From positions 124,001-188,000 of the forward strand of contig JBGVEN010000001.1 in assembly GCA_045120135.1 (NCBI GenBank): a DNA stretch of 64,000 nucleotides, in the 5' to 3' direction. Each line of letters starts with the position of its first letter. Position 1 is the stretch's first letter. Both the position numbers and the translations under genes were made by a program. This DNA is from SIG440 sp045120135. GTDB lineage: Bacteria > Bacillota > Clostridia > Monoglobales > Monoglobaceae. Positions 23,789 through 33,186 of this stretch are shown one piece after another. The notes beneath the pieces are model-generated. The model was not told the origin of the DNA. It was given only the letters and a program-made list of their open reading frames with translations, and did not search any database.

Positions 23789-23839
23789 ACTTAAACAGTG
23801 GGGGTTCGACTCTCCACGGCTTAAAGCGAGGAAAATATA

Positions 23840-25288
23840 ATGACTTTATCCGAATTGTTAAAAGATGTTGATATAATATCGGTTCAAGGTAACGAGAGCG
23901 TTAAAATTTCAGGCATAGCCTTTAACTCAACAGAGGTAAAGCCCGGTGATGTGTTTGTGTGCATAACCGGTTTTAAAACCGACGGGCACAAGTATGCGGC
24001 AGATGCGCTTGAACGAGGTGCGGTTGCAATTGTTGCCGAAAAAATGATTGAGGACACGGCAGCAACAGTTGCAATTGTGAAAAATACAAGACTTGCGCTT
24101 TCGCAAATGGCTGCTGTATATTATAATTATCCGTACCGCAAGTTCAGACTTATAGGTATTACCGGTACAAACGGAAAGACCACCACGACATATCTTGTCA
24201 AGTCAGTAATGGAAAGCTGCGGACATAAGGTAGGACTTATCGGCACAAACCAGAATATGATAGGCGAAACGATTATCCCAGCAAAGCATACAACGCCAGA
24301 CTCTCTTGAACTTATGCGTCTTTTCAGCCGGATGGCGGAGGAGGGCGCAGATACAGTTGTGATGGAGGTTTCGTCACACTCACTTGCACTTGACCGTGTT
24401 GCAAGCTGCGAATTTGATGTGGGTGCATTCACTAATGTCACTCAGGACCATCTTGATTTCCACGAAACAATGGAAAATTATATTGATGCTAAAGCACAGC
24501 TTTTCAAAAAATGCCGTGTTGGTGTTCTTAATGCGGACGATGCAGCGTTTGACCGTATGCGTGAACTGGCGGAGTGTAATACATTGGATTACAGTGCAAA
24601 AATTCCAGCAGGAATACTTGCTGAGAATATCGAATATATGTCTACCGGGGTAAAATTTGATGCAGTCTATAAAGGTCAAAAAACAAAGATTGAATTAGGT
24701 ATCCCAGGTGGATTTTCGGTGTACAATGCTTTGACCGCTATTGGCTGCTGTCTTGCGGCAGGCGTGCCTCTTGAGCGTATTGCAAGTGGTCTTAAAAATG
24801 CTTCGGGCGTAAAAGGCAGAATTGAGGTGGTTAACACCGATACCGACTATACTGTAATAATTGACTATGCGCACACTCCCGACGGACTTTTGAATATACT
24901 CAATGCAATCCGTGGTTTTGCAAAGGGGAGAATTATTACCCTTTTTGGTTGCGGCGGTGACCGTGACAGAACAAAAAGACCGAAGATGGGTAAAATCGCA
25001 GGTCAGCTTTCCGACTTCTGCATTGTTACAAGCGATAATCCCAGAAGTGAGGAGCCTTCTGCAATAATTGAGGAGGTTCTTGAGGGGGTCAAAGAAACCG
25101 ATTGTGAATATGTTACAATTGAAAATCGTTTTGAGGCAATAGAGTATGCCCTTGATAATGCTAAATCGGACGATATAATTCTTCTTGCAGGCAAGGGTCA
25201 CGAGCCTTACCAGATTTTAAAAGACAGAACAATTGTCTTTGATGAAAGAGAGATAGTTCTTAAGCTGATTGATTCTTCAGAAAGTTAG
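23840..25288 (+). CDS. murE: UDP-MurNAc-tripeptide ligase MurE (meso-diaminopimelate adding)
   Basis: This 482-residue Mur ligase has the ATP-binding loop GITGTNGKTTTT near residue 107 and the substrate motif D398-N-P-R, which in MurE recognises meso-diaminopimelate rather than lysine. It adds the third residue of the peptidoglycan stem peptide. The 51-base gap before it contains a short GC-rich hairpin resembling a tRNA T-arm, but no tRNA. MurF follows after 11 bases. Confidence 0.97.
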   Translation: MTLSELLKDVDIISVQGNESVKISGIAFNSTEVKPGDVFVCITGFKTDGHKYAADALERGAVAIVAEKMIEDTAATVAIVKNTRLALSQMAAVYYNYPYRKFRLIGITGTNGKTTTTYLVKSVMESCGHKVGLIGTNQNMIGETIIPAKHTTPDSLELMRLFSRMAEEGADTVVMEVSSHSLALDRVASCEFDVGAFTNVTQDHLDFHETMENYIDAKAQLFKKCRVGVLNADDAAFDRMRELAECNTLDYSAKIPAGILAENIEYMSTGVKFDAVYKGQKTKIELGIPGGFSVYNALTAIGCCLAAGVPLERIASGLKNASGVKGRIEVVNTDTDYTVIIDYAHTPDGLLNILNAIRGFAKGRIITLFGCGGDRDRTKRPKMGKIAGQLSDFCIVTSDNPRSEEPSAIIEEVLEGVKETDCEYVTIENRFEAIEYALDNAKSDDIILLAGKGHEPYQILKDRTIVFDEREIVLKLIDSSES

Positions 25289-25299
25289 GAGTGGCAATT

Positions 25300-26715
25300 T
25301 TGGATAAAATCCTGACATTAAAGCAGCTGGCAGAGTCCGCAGATGGAGCTTTGCTTAACTGTGACGAAAATATGTATGCGGCAGATGTGGTAACAGATAG
25401 CCGTAAAATAACTAACGATGCAGTCTTTGTGGCACTTCGGGGCGAAAAGTTTGACGGGCATAATTTTGCGGCGCAAGCAATTTCAGCCGGTGCGATTTGC
25501 TGCGTAGTTGATAGAAAATTTAAAAACACCTCAAATCTTCCCGTGATTGTGGTTGAGGATACTTATGCGGCGCTCCGTGATATGGCACGTTGTTATCGTG
25601 GTAGGTTCTCTGTCCCTGCGGTTGGCATAACCGGAAGCGTGGGCAAAACCAGCACCAAGGATATGGTTGCAAGTGTGCTTGCGGCAGGGTTCAACGTGCT
25701 GAAAACAGAGGGAAACTTCAATAACGAAATTGGACTTCCGCTTACCGCATTCCGACTCAGTGGCGAAAACGATATAGCAGTTTTTGAGATGGGAATGAGT
25801 GCATTTGGCGAGATTTCACGGCTTACCCGTATTGCGGCACCGGATGTTGCAATTATAACAAATATCGGCTATTCACATATCGAGCATCTCGGCTCGCAGG
25901 AAAACATACTTAAAGCCAAGCTGGAAATTCTTGAAGGTCTTAGCCCTACAGGAACGGTAATTTTAAATGGTGATGATGAGTTCTTAAGGGAACAGATAGG
26001 AAGTCTTCCTTTTGAGACTTTGTCGTATGGAATAGAAAATAAGAATTGTGACATAGTTGCAGAAAATATAAAGAAGTATGCCGACAGAACCGAGTTCGAG
26101 GTGAAAGTTGATGGCAAGTCATTAAAGCTTACGGTAAATGTACCGGGACTTCACCATGTTTACAATGCTTTAGCTGCAATTCTTTGCGGTGTTATATACA
26201 ATATGCCGGTTTTAAAGATTGCCGAGGGTGTTGCGGCATTCAAGCCCTCAGGTATGCGTCAGAATACTGTTGAATTGAGAGACTTTGTTATTATAAAGGA
26301 CTGTTATAATGCAAGCCCCACCTCAATGAAGTCCGGACTGGAGGTCCTTTCGGTTACTCCGCCGAAATTCAAGGATGAGCCTTGCCGCAGGGTGGCGGTC
26401 CTCGGTGATATGCTGGAGCTTGGCGATTTTTCTCAGGAAGCACATACAGGCGTTGGTGCGCTTTGCTGCAATTATGACCTTGGCTGCCTTGTTGCAGTAG
26501 GTAAAAACGCAGAGTTTGTGGCAAAGGGAGCAATTAAAAATGGCTTTAACTCGTCCGAACTTTATGTGTTTTATGATAATAATGCGGCAAAATCACATAT
26601 AATGGATATTCTGAAGCCTAATGATGTTATTTTGTTTAAAGGCTCAAGAGGAATGCGGCTTGAGGAAATTGCAGATTTTATTGCCGAGAAAGACAGTGCC
26701 GCAGCAGAAAAATAA
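25300..26715 (+). CDS. murF: UDP-MurNAc-tripeptide:D-Ala-D-Ala ligase MurF
   Basis: This 471-residue Mur ligase has the P-loop GITGSVGKTSTKDM and the substrate loop DCYNASPTSMKSGL. It adds D-Ala-D-Ala to complete the UDP-MurNAc pentapeptide. The frame opens at GTG 25291, but AGGAG (25287-25291) overlaps that codon, so the TTG at 25300, 8 bases downstream, is the more likely start. It is adjacent to murE and mraY in the usual dcw order. Confidence 0.95.
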   Translation: MDKILTLKQLAESADGALLNCDENMYAADVVTDSRKITNDAVFVALRGEKFDGHNFAAQAISAGAICCVVDRKFKNTSNLPVIVVEDTYAALRDMARCYRGRFSVPAVGITGSVGKTSTKDMVASVLAAGFNVLKTEGNFNNEIGLPLTAFRLSGENDIAVFEMGMSAFGEISRLTRIAAPDVAIITNIGYSHIEHLGSQENILKAKLEILEGLSPTGTVILNGDDEFLREQIGSLPFETLSYGIENKNCDIVAENIKKYADRTEFEVKVDGKSLKLTVNVPGLHHVYNALAAILCGVIYNMPVLKIAEGVAAFKPSGMRQNTVELRDFVIIKDCYNASPTSMKSGLEVLSVTPPKFKDEPCRRVAVLGDMLELGDFSQEAHTGVGALCCNYDLGCLVAVGKNAEFVAKGAIKNGFNSSELYVFYDNNAAKSHIMDILKPNDVILFKGSRGMRLEEIADFIAEKDSAAAEK

Positions 26716-26737
26716 ATAAATTCATCCGGAGGATAAA

Positions 26738-27715
26738 ATGGTTAAATTACTTATAATCGCAACAATTTCGTTTATAACAGCAGCTGTATCGGGTCTATTT
26801 TTAATCCCGTTTTTACACAAGCTGAAATTCGGTCAGGAAATCCGTGAGGAAGGTCCTGCGTGGCATCAAAAAAAATCTGGAACTCCCACAATGGGCGGAT
26901 TTATATTTATGATAGCACTGCTTGTTGCGGCTATTTTGGGTGTATTTATTCTGGGCGTTAATAATAATATTGCAGAGCTTACCAGCGTTCTTGCAATTAC
27001 TGCGGCTGCATTTGGATTTGGTGCAATCGGCTTTGTTGATGATTACATAAAGGTTATTCTCAAACGCAATCTCGGACTTCGTGCCGGTCAGAAGTTTGCT
27101 CTCCAGTTCCTTGTAGCACTTGTATTTGCAGTATGGATGGTATGCGGCGGTGTTGTTAATACAGAAATTAAGCTCCCGTTTATGGAACGTTATATTGACC
27201 TCACTTATTTTGGATATATTCCGTTTATAGTTATTGTTATGCTTGCTGCTGTAAACAGCGTTAATCTCACAGACGGTCTTGACGGTCTTGCAGGTACAGT
27301 TACACTTGTTGTTGCGTTGTTCTACTGCATTGTGTCACACAAAATGGGGTCCATACCTGTTTCGCTGTTTGCTTCGGCACTTGCCGGAGGAATTGTTGGA
27401 TTTCTCATCTATAACAGCAATCCGGCAAAAGTATTTATGGGTGATACAGGCTCGCTCTTCCTTGGCGGAGCAGTTGCGGCAATGGCAATTTATTTGAAAA
27501 ATCCCGTGGCACTTCTGATTGTTGGCTTTGTATATGTGGCAGAGGCTCTGTCTGTTATAATTCAGGTAACATACTTCAAAAAAACAGGTAAAAGAATTTT
27601 TAAAATGAGTCCTATACACCACCACTTTGAAATGTGCGGATGGAGCGAGAAAAAGATAGTTGCAGTATTCTCGTTGGTTACTGTGATTTTGTGTGTAATT
27701 GGATATATGGCGTAA
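26738..27715 (+). CDS. mraY: Phospho-MurNAc-pentapeptide transferase MraY
   Basis: This 325-residue polytopic membrane enzyme has about ten spans and the conserved aspartate motifs FVDDYIKV, NLTDGLDGLAG and FMGDTGSL, plus the HHHFE loop near the C-terminus. It transfers phospho-MurNAc-pentapeptide to undecaprenyl phosphate to form lipid I. GGAGGATAAA precedes the ATG. murD, which normally follows mraY in this cluster, is absent. Confidence 0.97.
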   Translation: MVKLLIIATISFITAAVSGLFLIPFLHKLKFGQEIREEGPAWHQKKSGTPTMGGFIFMIALLVAAILGVFILGVNNNIAELTSVLAITAAAFGFGAIGFVDDYIKVILKRNLGLRAGQKFALQFLVALVFAVWMVCGGVVNTEIKLPFMERYIDLTYFGYIPFIVIVMLAAVNSVNLTDGLDGLAGTVTLVVALFYCIVSHKMGSIPVSLFASALAGGIVGFLIYNSNPAKVFMGDTGSLFLGGAVAAMAIYLKNPVALLIVGFVYVAEALSVIIQVTYFKKTGKRIFKMSPIHHHFEMCGWSEKKIVAVFSLVTVILCVIGYMA

Positions 27716-27748
27716 AAATCTTTTTGGAAAGGGGTTGACCGGATAGAT

Positions 27749-28939
27749 ATGAATAGTGGTAACAGAAGAGTTCAAAGTGGCAATGCCCGTATGGTCAGCC
27801 ACAGACCGGGACTTAGTATCAAGTCAATACGAAATACAATTAAGAATGTAGATAAGCAGTTTTTAACAGCGGTTTATGTTCTGCTTGCCTTTGGGCTTAT
27901 AATGGTTCTCAGCGCAAGTAGCCCCATTGCCCATGCAGCACAGGGCGACAGTTTCCACTTTTTCAAACGTCAGTTCCTTTGGGCAATTTTAGGCAGTATA
28001 GCAATGTTCGGGGCGGCAAATTATGATTATCGCAAGCTTAAAAGATGGGCGTTTCCGTTTTTTGCACTCAGCGTATTTTTACTTATTTTGGTTCTTGTTC
28101 CCGGCATCGGTCGCAAGATAAACGATGCAAGACGCTGGATTTATATTGGCCCGATAAACTTCCAGCCATCCGAGGTTGCAAAGATTGCAACCATAATATT
28201 CTTCTCGTACAGCCTATCGAAAAATTATAAAGAGCTTGATAAGTTCAGTGTGTTTATTCTGTATATAGTTATGGTGGGGGTAATTGCCCTTGTACTTATG
28301 ATGGAGCCGCATTTTAGCTGTACTATGCTGATTGGAGCAACTGCGTGTATTCTTTTGTGGGTTGCAGGTGCAAAAATTCGGCACTTCATTGCTTTGGGTC
28401 TTTGCGGTGTTCCGGTGATTATTCTTATGGTAATAAAAGCTCCCTATCGTCTTGCCCGTGTAACCACATTCCTTGATCCCTTTAGCGACATTCAGGGAAG
28501 CAGTTGGCAGATAGTTCAGTCGCTTTATGCGATTGGCTCTGGTGGTATTTTTGGGGCAGGAATTGGTCAAAGCCGGCAAAAATATATGAATATTCCCGAA
28601 CCGCAGAACGATTTTATCTTCTCAATTCTTGCGGAGGAATTCGGACTTCTGGGTGCAATACTTGTTGTTGCCTTGTTCATATTTCTGATTGTCAGAGGAA
28701 TTAAAATTGCAACAAATGCCCCGGATATGTTCGGGACATTGCTTGCAACGGGGATAACTTCAATGATAGCTATTCAGGCAATTGTAAATATTGCGGTTGT
28801 AACCTCGTCAATTCCGGTTACGGGTATGCCACTGCCGTTCTTCAGCTATGGCGGAACAGCTCTTGCGATAACGATGGGCGAAATGGGAATCGTACTTAAT
28901 ATTTCAACCCATTGTAAGGATTTGGATAAAGGTAAGTAA
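27749..28939 (+). CDS. ftsW: FtsW/SpoVE-type SEDS peptidoglycan glycosyltransferase
   Basis: This 396-residue SEDS-family membrane protein has about ten spans after a basic cytoplasmic N-terminus of about 40 residues, with the family motifs GPINFQPSEVAK and a C-terminal GMPLPFFSYGGT. It polymerises lipid II at the septum with the class B PBP encoded at 21560. The ribosome site GGAAAGGGG is rather far (about 14 bases) from the ATG. RodA is excluded only by position; SpoVE is the sporulation paralogue and cannot be told apart by sequence alone. Confidence 0.93.
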   Translation: MNSGNRRVQSGNARMVSHRPGLSIKSIRNTIKNVDKQFLTAVYVLLAFGLIMVLSASSPIAHAAQGDSFHFFKRQFLWAILGSIAMFGAANYDYRKLKRWAFPFFALSVFLLILVLVPGIGRKINDARRWIYIGPINFQPSEVAKIATIIFFSYSLSKNYKELDKFSVFILYIVMVGVIALVLMMEPHFSCTMLIGATACILLWVAGAKIRHFIALGLCGVPVIILMVIKAPYRLARVTTFLDPFSDIQGSSWQIVQSLYAIGSGGIFGAGIGQSRQKYMNIPEPQNDFIFSILAEEFGLLGAILVVALFIFLIVRGIKIATNAPDMFGTLLATGITSMIAIQAIVNIAVVTSSIPVTGMPLPFFSYGGTALAITMGEMGIVLNISTHCKDLDKGK

Positions 28940-28945
28940 AAATGC

Positions 28946-28970
28946 AGAGGCTGACAAAACATCAGCCTCT
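28946..28970 (+). other. Hairpin between ftsW and murG
   Basis: AGAGGCTGA/TCAGCCTCT is a perfect 9-bp stem with a 7-base loop. The following bases (TAGTCATATG) lack a T-run, so this is more likely an mRNA stability or attenuation element than a terminator. Confidence 0.55.
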
Positions 28971-29001
28971 TAGTCATATGTGTTAAGAAAGGGAATGGAT
29001 T

Positions 29002-30111
29002 ATGAGAGTTTTATTTGCAGGCGGTGGAACTGCCGGCCATATAAACCCGGCTATTGCGGTTGCAAACTACATTAAGGAGAGGGACCCGCAAAGTGAATTT
29101 CTGTTTATCGGTACAGAAAGCGGAATGGAAAAAACTCTTGTTCCCCGAATGGGCTTTGATATAAAGTTTATAAAAATCCACGGATTTAAGCGGAGTCTCA
29201 GCTTTGACAATGTAAAAGTTATGGCAGAGCTTGTTACAGGGACACGCCGTGCAATGCAGATAATTAAGGAATTCAAACCTGAAGTGGTTATGGGTACGGG
29301 CGGTTATGTTGCAGGACCGGTTCTGCTTGCGGCAGCAATGCTTAAAATCCCTACGGTTGTTCACGAATCCAATGCATATCCCGGTGTTACGGTCCGTATG
29401 CTAGCGAAAATTGTGGATGTTGTAGCACTCGGTATGGGTGAAGCGGCAAATTTCTTAAGCTCCAAAGCCTGTATACACGTTACGGGCAACCCTGTGCGTC
29501 CGTCAATTCTTGCCGGTGATAAAATGACGGCTCGTGAGAAATTAGGGCTCGACAGCAGAAAGGTAGTCTTGATTTTTGGCGGCAGCCTTGGTGCAGAAAA
29601 GATAAACAGCGTTGCAGTTGAGTGGATTTCGCAGGTTGCCGACAGCCGTAAATATCAGATTTTGATGTCTACCGGCAAAAACAACCAGTACGACAGAGTT
29701 AAAAAATTGTTTGAAGAACAGGGTATTGACCTTGAAAAATATCCCGAAATTAAAGTAAGCGAATATATTTACGATATGGACCTTGCCCTTAATGCGGCAG
29801 ACCTGATAATTGCCAGAAGCGGCGGTTCGGTAAGCGAGATGACGGCTCTTGGAAAAGCGGCAATATTAATTCCGTCACCCTTTGTGGCAGGCAACCATCA
29901 GGAACATAACGCCAGAGCGGTGGAAAAATCCGGTGGCGCGATTGTAATAAGTCAGGCCGAGCTCTCGCTTGAAAGTCTTTGCAAGGCGACGGAAAGTATA
30001 CTTTGCGATGCAGAAGTGCTTAAGAGAATGAGTAGCTGCTCAAAGTCTATTGGTATAACTGATGCAACAGATAAGATTTATAAAATAATGCACGAATTGA
30101 TGAGAAGATAG
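29002..30111 (+). CDS. murG: UDP-GlcNAc:undecaprenyl-PP-MurNAc-pentapeptide GlcNAc transferase MurG
   Basis: This 369-residue GT-B glycosyltransferase has the N-terminal GGGTAGHINPA loop (residues 6-16), GTGGYVAGPVL, the donor-binding GGSLGAEKIN, and ARSGGSVSEM in the C-terminal domain. It converts lipid I to lipid II on the inner face of the membrane. AAGGGAATG precedes the ATG. It has the usual place after the FtsW gene. Confidence 0.97.
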   Translation: MRVLFAGGGTAGHINPAIAVANYIKERDPQSEFLFIGTESGMEKTLVPRMGFDIKFIKIHGFKRSLSFDNVKVMAELVTGTRRAMQIIKEFKPEVVMGTGGYVAGPVLLAAAMLKIPTVVHESNAYPGVTVRMLAKIVDVVALGMGEAANFLSSKACIHVTGNPVRPSILAGDKMTAREKLGLDSRKVVLIFGGSLGAEKINSVAVEWISQVADSRKYQILMSTGKNNQYDRVKKLFEEQGIDLEKYPEIKVSEYIYDMDLALNAADLIIARSGGSVSEMTALGKAAILIPSPFVAGNHQEHNARAVEKSGGAIVISQAELSLESLCKATESILCDAEVLKRMSSCSKSIGITDATDKIYKIMHELMRR

Positions 30112-30185
30112 AGTAAGTTCTTCAGTAACACAATCAAAAGAAATACATAGTATAAGATATCGGTAATTCTTTTGGAGGTGTTACG

Positions 30186-31436
30186 GTGAAAAGAATAGCA
30201 ATCAGCGGTGGGAAAAAGCTAAACGGGGAAGTGCGGTGTCAAGGCTCAAAAAATGCGGCACTACCCATACTTGCGGCAACTGTGCTTAATCTGGATGAGT
30301 GTGAACTGACCAACTGTCCCGACCTCAAAGATGTGAGTTCGGCATTAAAGATAATAACACATTTAGGCGGAAAAACGGCATACAGCAACTATACGGCAAC
30401 GGTCAATGCGGCGGATATACATAAATTTGAGATTTGTGAGGAACTTATGGCAAGCATGCGTTCCTCGGTTTTGTTTCTCGGTCCGATGCTTTCACGGCTG
30501 AAACAGGCGGTGATTGCTTATCCGGGCGGTTGCAGTATCGGTTTAAGACCAATAGATTTGCATATTAAAGCATTCAGGCAGATGGGTGTTTCGGTGGAGG
30601 AAATAGGCGGAAAGATATACTGCAAGGCAGAAAAAATTGTTTCCTCCAGAATTAACTTGATATTTCCCAGTGTGGGGGCAACAGAAAATATTATGCTCCT
30701 TGCCGCAGTATCCGAGGGCGAGACGGTGGTGCTCAATGCGGCACGAGAGCCGGAGATTTGTGACCTCCAGAACTTTCTTAATGCAATGGGAGCAAAAATT
30801 TCCGGTGCAGGAACTGAAACAATTCGCATTTTAGGTGTTGAAAAATTAAAAAAAGTGAAGTATAATATAATGTCGGATAGAATTTTTGCAGCAACCTGCC
30901 TGTGTGCAGTAGCAAGCTGTGGGGGAGACGTTGTTTTGAGGAATGTTAACCCCGACCACATAAGCCTTATTCTGTCAATGCTTACAGGAGCGGGATGCAG
31001 TATAAGTTGTGGTCGTGACTATATCCGGATAAGATGTAATGAAAGGCTCAGGGGTCTTGGCAAGATTATGACATCTCCGTATCCGGGTTTTCCGACAGAT
31101 GCACAGGCTCTGTTTATGTCGGCACTTTCTGCCGCAGACGGAACAACTGTATTTGTGGAGAATATATTTGAAAGCCGGTATAAGCATGTCCCCGAACTTA
31201 TCAAGATGGGTGCGGATATTATAGTGGACGGCAGACTTGCGGCGGTTACAGGTTGTAACTATATTCAGGGTGCAAGTGTCGAAGCTCAGGATTTACGTGG
31301 CGGTGCTGCGTTGGTTATTGCGGGACTTTCCGCCATAGGTGATACTGTTATATCCGGAGTATCGCATATTGACAGAGGCTACGAGCATATCGAGGATACA
31401 TTCTCGCAACTCGGTGCATCAATAAAAAGAATTTAA
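30186..31436 (+). CDS. murA: UDP-N-acetylglucosamine 1-carboxyvinyltransferase MurA
   Basis: This 416-residue enolpyruvyl transferase catalyses the first committed step of peptidoglycan synthesis. It has the substrate motif SKNAALPILAA and the catalytic, fosfomycin-target cysteine C116 in PGGCSIGLRP. The GTG start is supported by GGAGGTG 6 bases upstream. Placement of murA between murG and ftsQ, where some Firmicutes have murB, is seen in Clostridia. MurB itself is not in the window. Confidence 0.96.
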   Translation: MKRIAISGGKKLNGEVRCQGSKNAALPILAATVLNLDECELTNCPDLKDVSSALKIITHLGGKTAYSNYTATVNAADIHKFEICEELMASMRSSVLFLGPMLSRLKQAVIAYPGGCSIGLRPIDLHIKAFRQMGVSVEEIGGKIYCKAEKIVSSRINLIFPSVGATENIMLLAAVSEGETVVLNAAREPEICDLQNFLNAMGAKISGAGTETIRILGVEKLKKVKYNIMSDRIFAATCLCAVASCGGDVVLRNVNPDHISLILSMLTGAGCSISCGRDYIRIRCNERLRGLGKIMTSPYPGFPTDAQALFMSALSAADGTTVFVENIFESRYKHVPELIKMGADIIVDGRLAAVTGCNYIQGASVEAQDLRGGAALVIAGLSAIGDTVISGVSHIDRGYEHIEDTFSQLGASIKRI

Positions 31437-31440
31437 AAAA

Positions 31441-31468
31441 TTGCGGACACCGATTCGGTGAGCCGCAA
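31441..31468 (+). other. Hairpin between murA and ftsQ
   Basis: TTGCGG pairs with CCGCAA, and an inner CACCG pairs with CGGTG, giving an 11-bp interrupted stem 5 bases after the murA stop and before the ftsQ ribosome site. No T-run follows. Confidence 0.5.
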
Positions 31469-31499
31469 AATAATTGGACAAGCAGAAAGGAGGAGCTTT

Positions 31500-32414
31500 A
31501 TGGTAGTTGAAAAAAGTGAATTTGAGGCAAGAAAAAAGGAGTTGCTAAAAAAGAAAAAGAAAAATCGGCTAAAAAGACGGTTTATAGTATTTGTTTTCCT
31601 TTTTATTTGTGCAGCAGTGATTTTTACAGTTCTTAAAGCTCCGCTTTTTAATATTAAAACCATTATCTGTGTCGGGCAGGAGACCTTGACCGAAGAACAG
31701 GTAATCCAGATAGCCGGCGTAAAAACTGATGCCAATATTTTCAGCACGGGGGTCAAGGCAATGAAAAGGCGACTTGCCGACGAACCGTTGATTGCCGAAT
31801 GTAATGTGCGGCGTCTCTTCCCCAATAAGCTTAAAATATGGATACGTGAGGCGAAAACTGCAGCGTATGTTGAAGGTAGTGCGGGAATTATACATATCCG
31901 TGAGACAGGACAGATTATTAGAATAACAGACCCCAAAGAGGAAAAACCAAAAGCGGCACACCTTCTTAATTTCACACCTGCGTCCGAGATTCTCGGCGAA
32001 AATGTGATAGCCGAGGATAACGCAGCAGATAAAATTATTCTGGAATGTATAGGTCTTTTAAATGACCTTGAAATGCTGGAAAAGGTGACTTCTATATCCG
32101 TGGCGGATTTATCGGATATCCGCATCGATTATGAGGACAGGCTGTATATTCTGCTCGGAAGCTACGAGAGTATGGAGTATAAGCTGACATTTGTGAAAAA
32201 AGTAATTTCAGAAAATCTTTCAGAGTACGAAAAGGCACTCCTTGATTATCGCGGACAGAATTTATATGTCGGACCGCGTGAAAATCCGGATGAAAAGCCG
32301 GAAGAAACAGAAACTCCGGAAGAGAAAACGGCTGATGGCGAAAAAACAGAAACGCAGGATGCGGAAAATACCGAAAAACCGGAAGAAAAGAACGAAGAAA
32401 CGCAATCAGAGTAA
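31500..32414 (+). CDS. ftsQ: FtsQ/DivIB cell division protein
   Basis: This 304-residue bitopic protein starts at the ATG 6 bases after AAAGGAGG; a GTG at 31458 lies in the hairpin and is less likely. It has a Lys-rich cytoplasmic segment, a membrane span at about residues 28-46 (FIVFVFLFICAAVIFTV), a POTRA domain (about 50-120: APLFNIKTI, ETLTEEQVIQIAG) and a beta domain. The last 45 residues are a Glu/Pro/Thr-rich acidic tail (EETETPEEKTADGEKTE...) not needed for the fold. It is part of the FtsQ-FtsL-DivIC septal complex. Confidence 0.9.
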   Translation: MVVEKSEFEARKKELLKKKKKNRLKRRFIVFVFLFICAAVIFTVLKAPLFNIKTIICVGQETLTEEQVIQIAGVKTDANIFSTGVKAMKRRLADEPLIAECNVRRLFPNKLKIWIREAKTAAYVEGSAGIIHIRETGQIIRITDPKEEKPKAAHLLNFTPASEILGENVIAEDNAADKIILECIGLLNDLEMLEKVTSISVADLSDIRIDYEDRLYILLGSYESMEYKLTFVKKVISENLSEYEKALLDYRGQNLYVGPRENPDEKPEETETPEEKTADGEKTETQDAENTEKPEEKNEETQSE

Positions 32415-32433
32415 ATATTGAAGAGGTAGAAGA

Positions 32434-33186
32434 ATGAATTTGGAAAAGAAACAGAAATTTCAGATTTCAATGTCAATTGTTTTATTGATATTGGTTTTTG
32501 CCATGACCTGGCAGATAAAGGGTGTTCGCAAAAACAATGCGGTGCAGAGCCAGATTTCGAACAGAATAGAAACGCTTCAACAGGATTATAAGGCGGAGCT
32601 GGAGAAGAATGAAAAGCTTTTGCAGCAGATTGCGGAACTCCAGACAGACCTTATTAAGTACCGCGAACAGGTTACAGAAAGCGGCGGTGCTGCAAAAATA
32701 CTAAAAGAAGAATTAAACCGTGCTGAAACTATTGCCGGATTGACCGATGTTTCAGGCAGCGGGATTATAGTTACAATTAAAGACGGAACATCCCAAAATA
32801 TGGGAAATAATATTGTATATAATGATGGGTATGGGATTGTTCACAACACATATTTGCTTACTATTTTAAATGAACTTCGTGCATCGGGGGCTGAGGCTTT
32901 ATCGATTAATGATGAACGAATTCTTGCGACAAGTGAAGTTCGTTGTGCAGGTCCTACTGTCAGCGTTAACAATACCAAACAGGCTGCTCCATTTGAAATA
33001 AAGGCAATCGGAAATCCTGATACCCTTGAGAATGCACTCCGTATGCCTGGTGGTGCAATTGATGAGGCAGGCTTTTATGGCATTGATGTAACCATAAGAA
33101 GGAGCAACAAGCTGCTTATAAAGAAATACACAGGAGCAAGTACATTCAAATATGCACAGGAAGTTAAACCGGAGGTGACAGAATAA
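32434..33186 (+). CDS. DUF881 family protein (YlxW/YlxX-like)
   Basis: This 250-residue protein has one N-terminal membrane span (residues 11-27, SMSIVLLILVFAMTWQI), a coiled-coil at about 40-90, and the DUF881 domain from about 95 on (GSGIIVTIKDGT, IVHNTYLLTILNELRASGAEALSINDERI). Members sit between ftsQ and ftsZ in many Firmicutes and Actinobacteria. They are linked to division or cell-envelope function, but no molecular activity is established. The last base of its stop codon starts the next gene. Confidence 0.9.
   Translation: MNLEKKQKFQISMSIVLLILVFAMTWQIKGVRKNNAVQSQISNRIETLQQDYKAELEKNEKLLQQIAELQTDLIKYREQVTESGGAAKILKEELNRAETIAGLTDVSGSGIIVTIKDGTSQNMGNNIVYNDGYGIVHNTYLLTILNELRASGAEALSINDERILATSEVRCAGPTVSVNNTKQAAPFEIKAIGNPDTLENALRMPGGAIDEAGFYGIDVTIRRSNKLLIKKYTGASTFKYAQEVKPEVTE

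Noticed and set aside
23797..23822. Short GGGTTCGACTC hairpin resembling a tRNA or tmRNA T-arm between the PBP gene and murE
   Set aside because: No acceptor, D or anticodon arms upstream; that sequence is the coding 3' end of the PBP gene.
28946..28970. Hairpin after ftsW as a transcription terminator
   Set aside because: No T-run follows the stem and murG, an essential partner gene, starts 31 bases later in the same direction.
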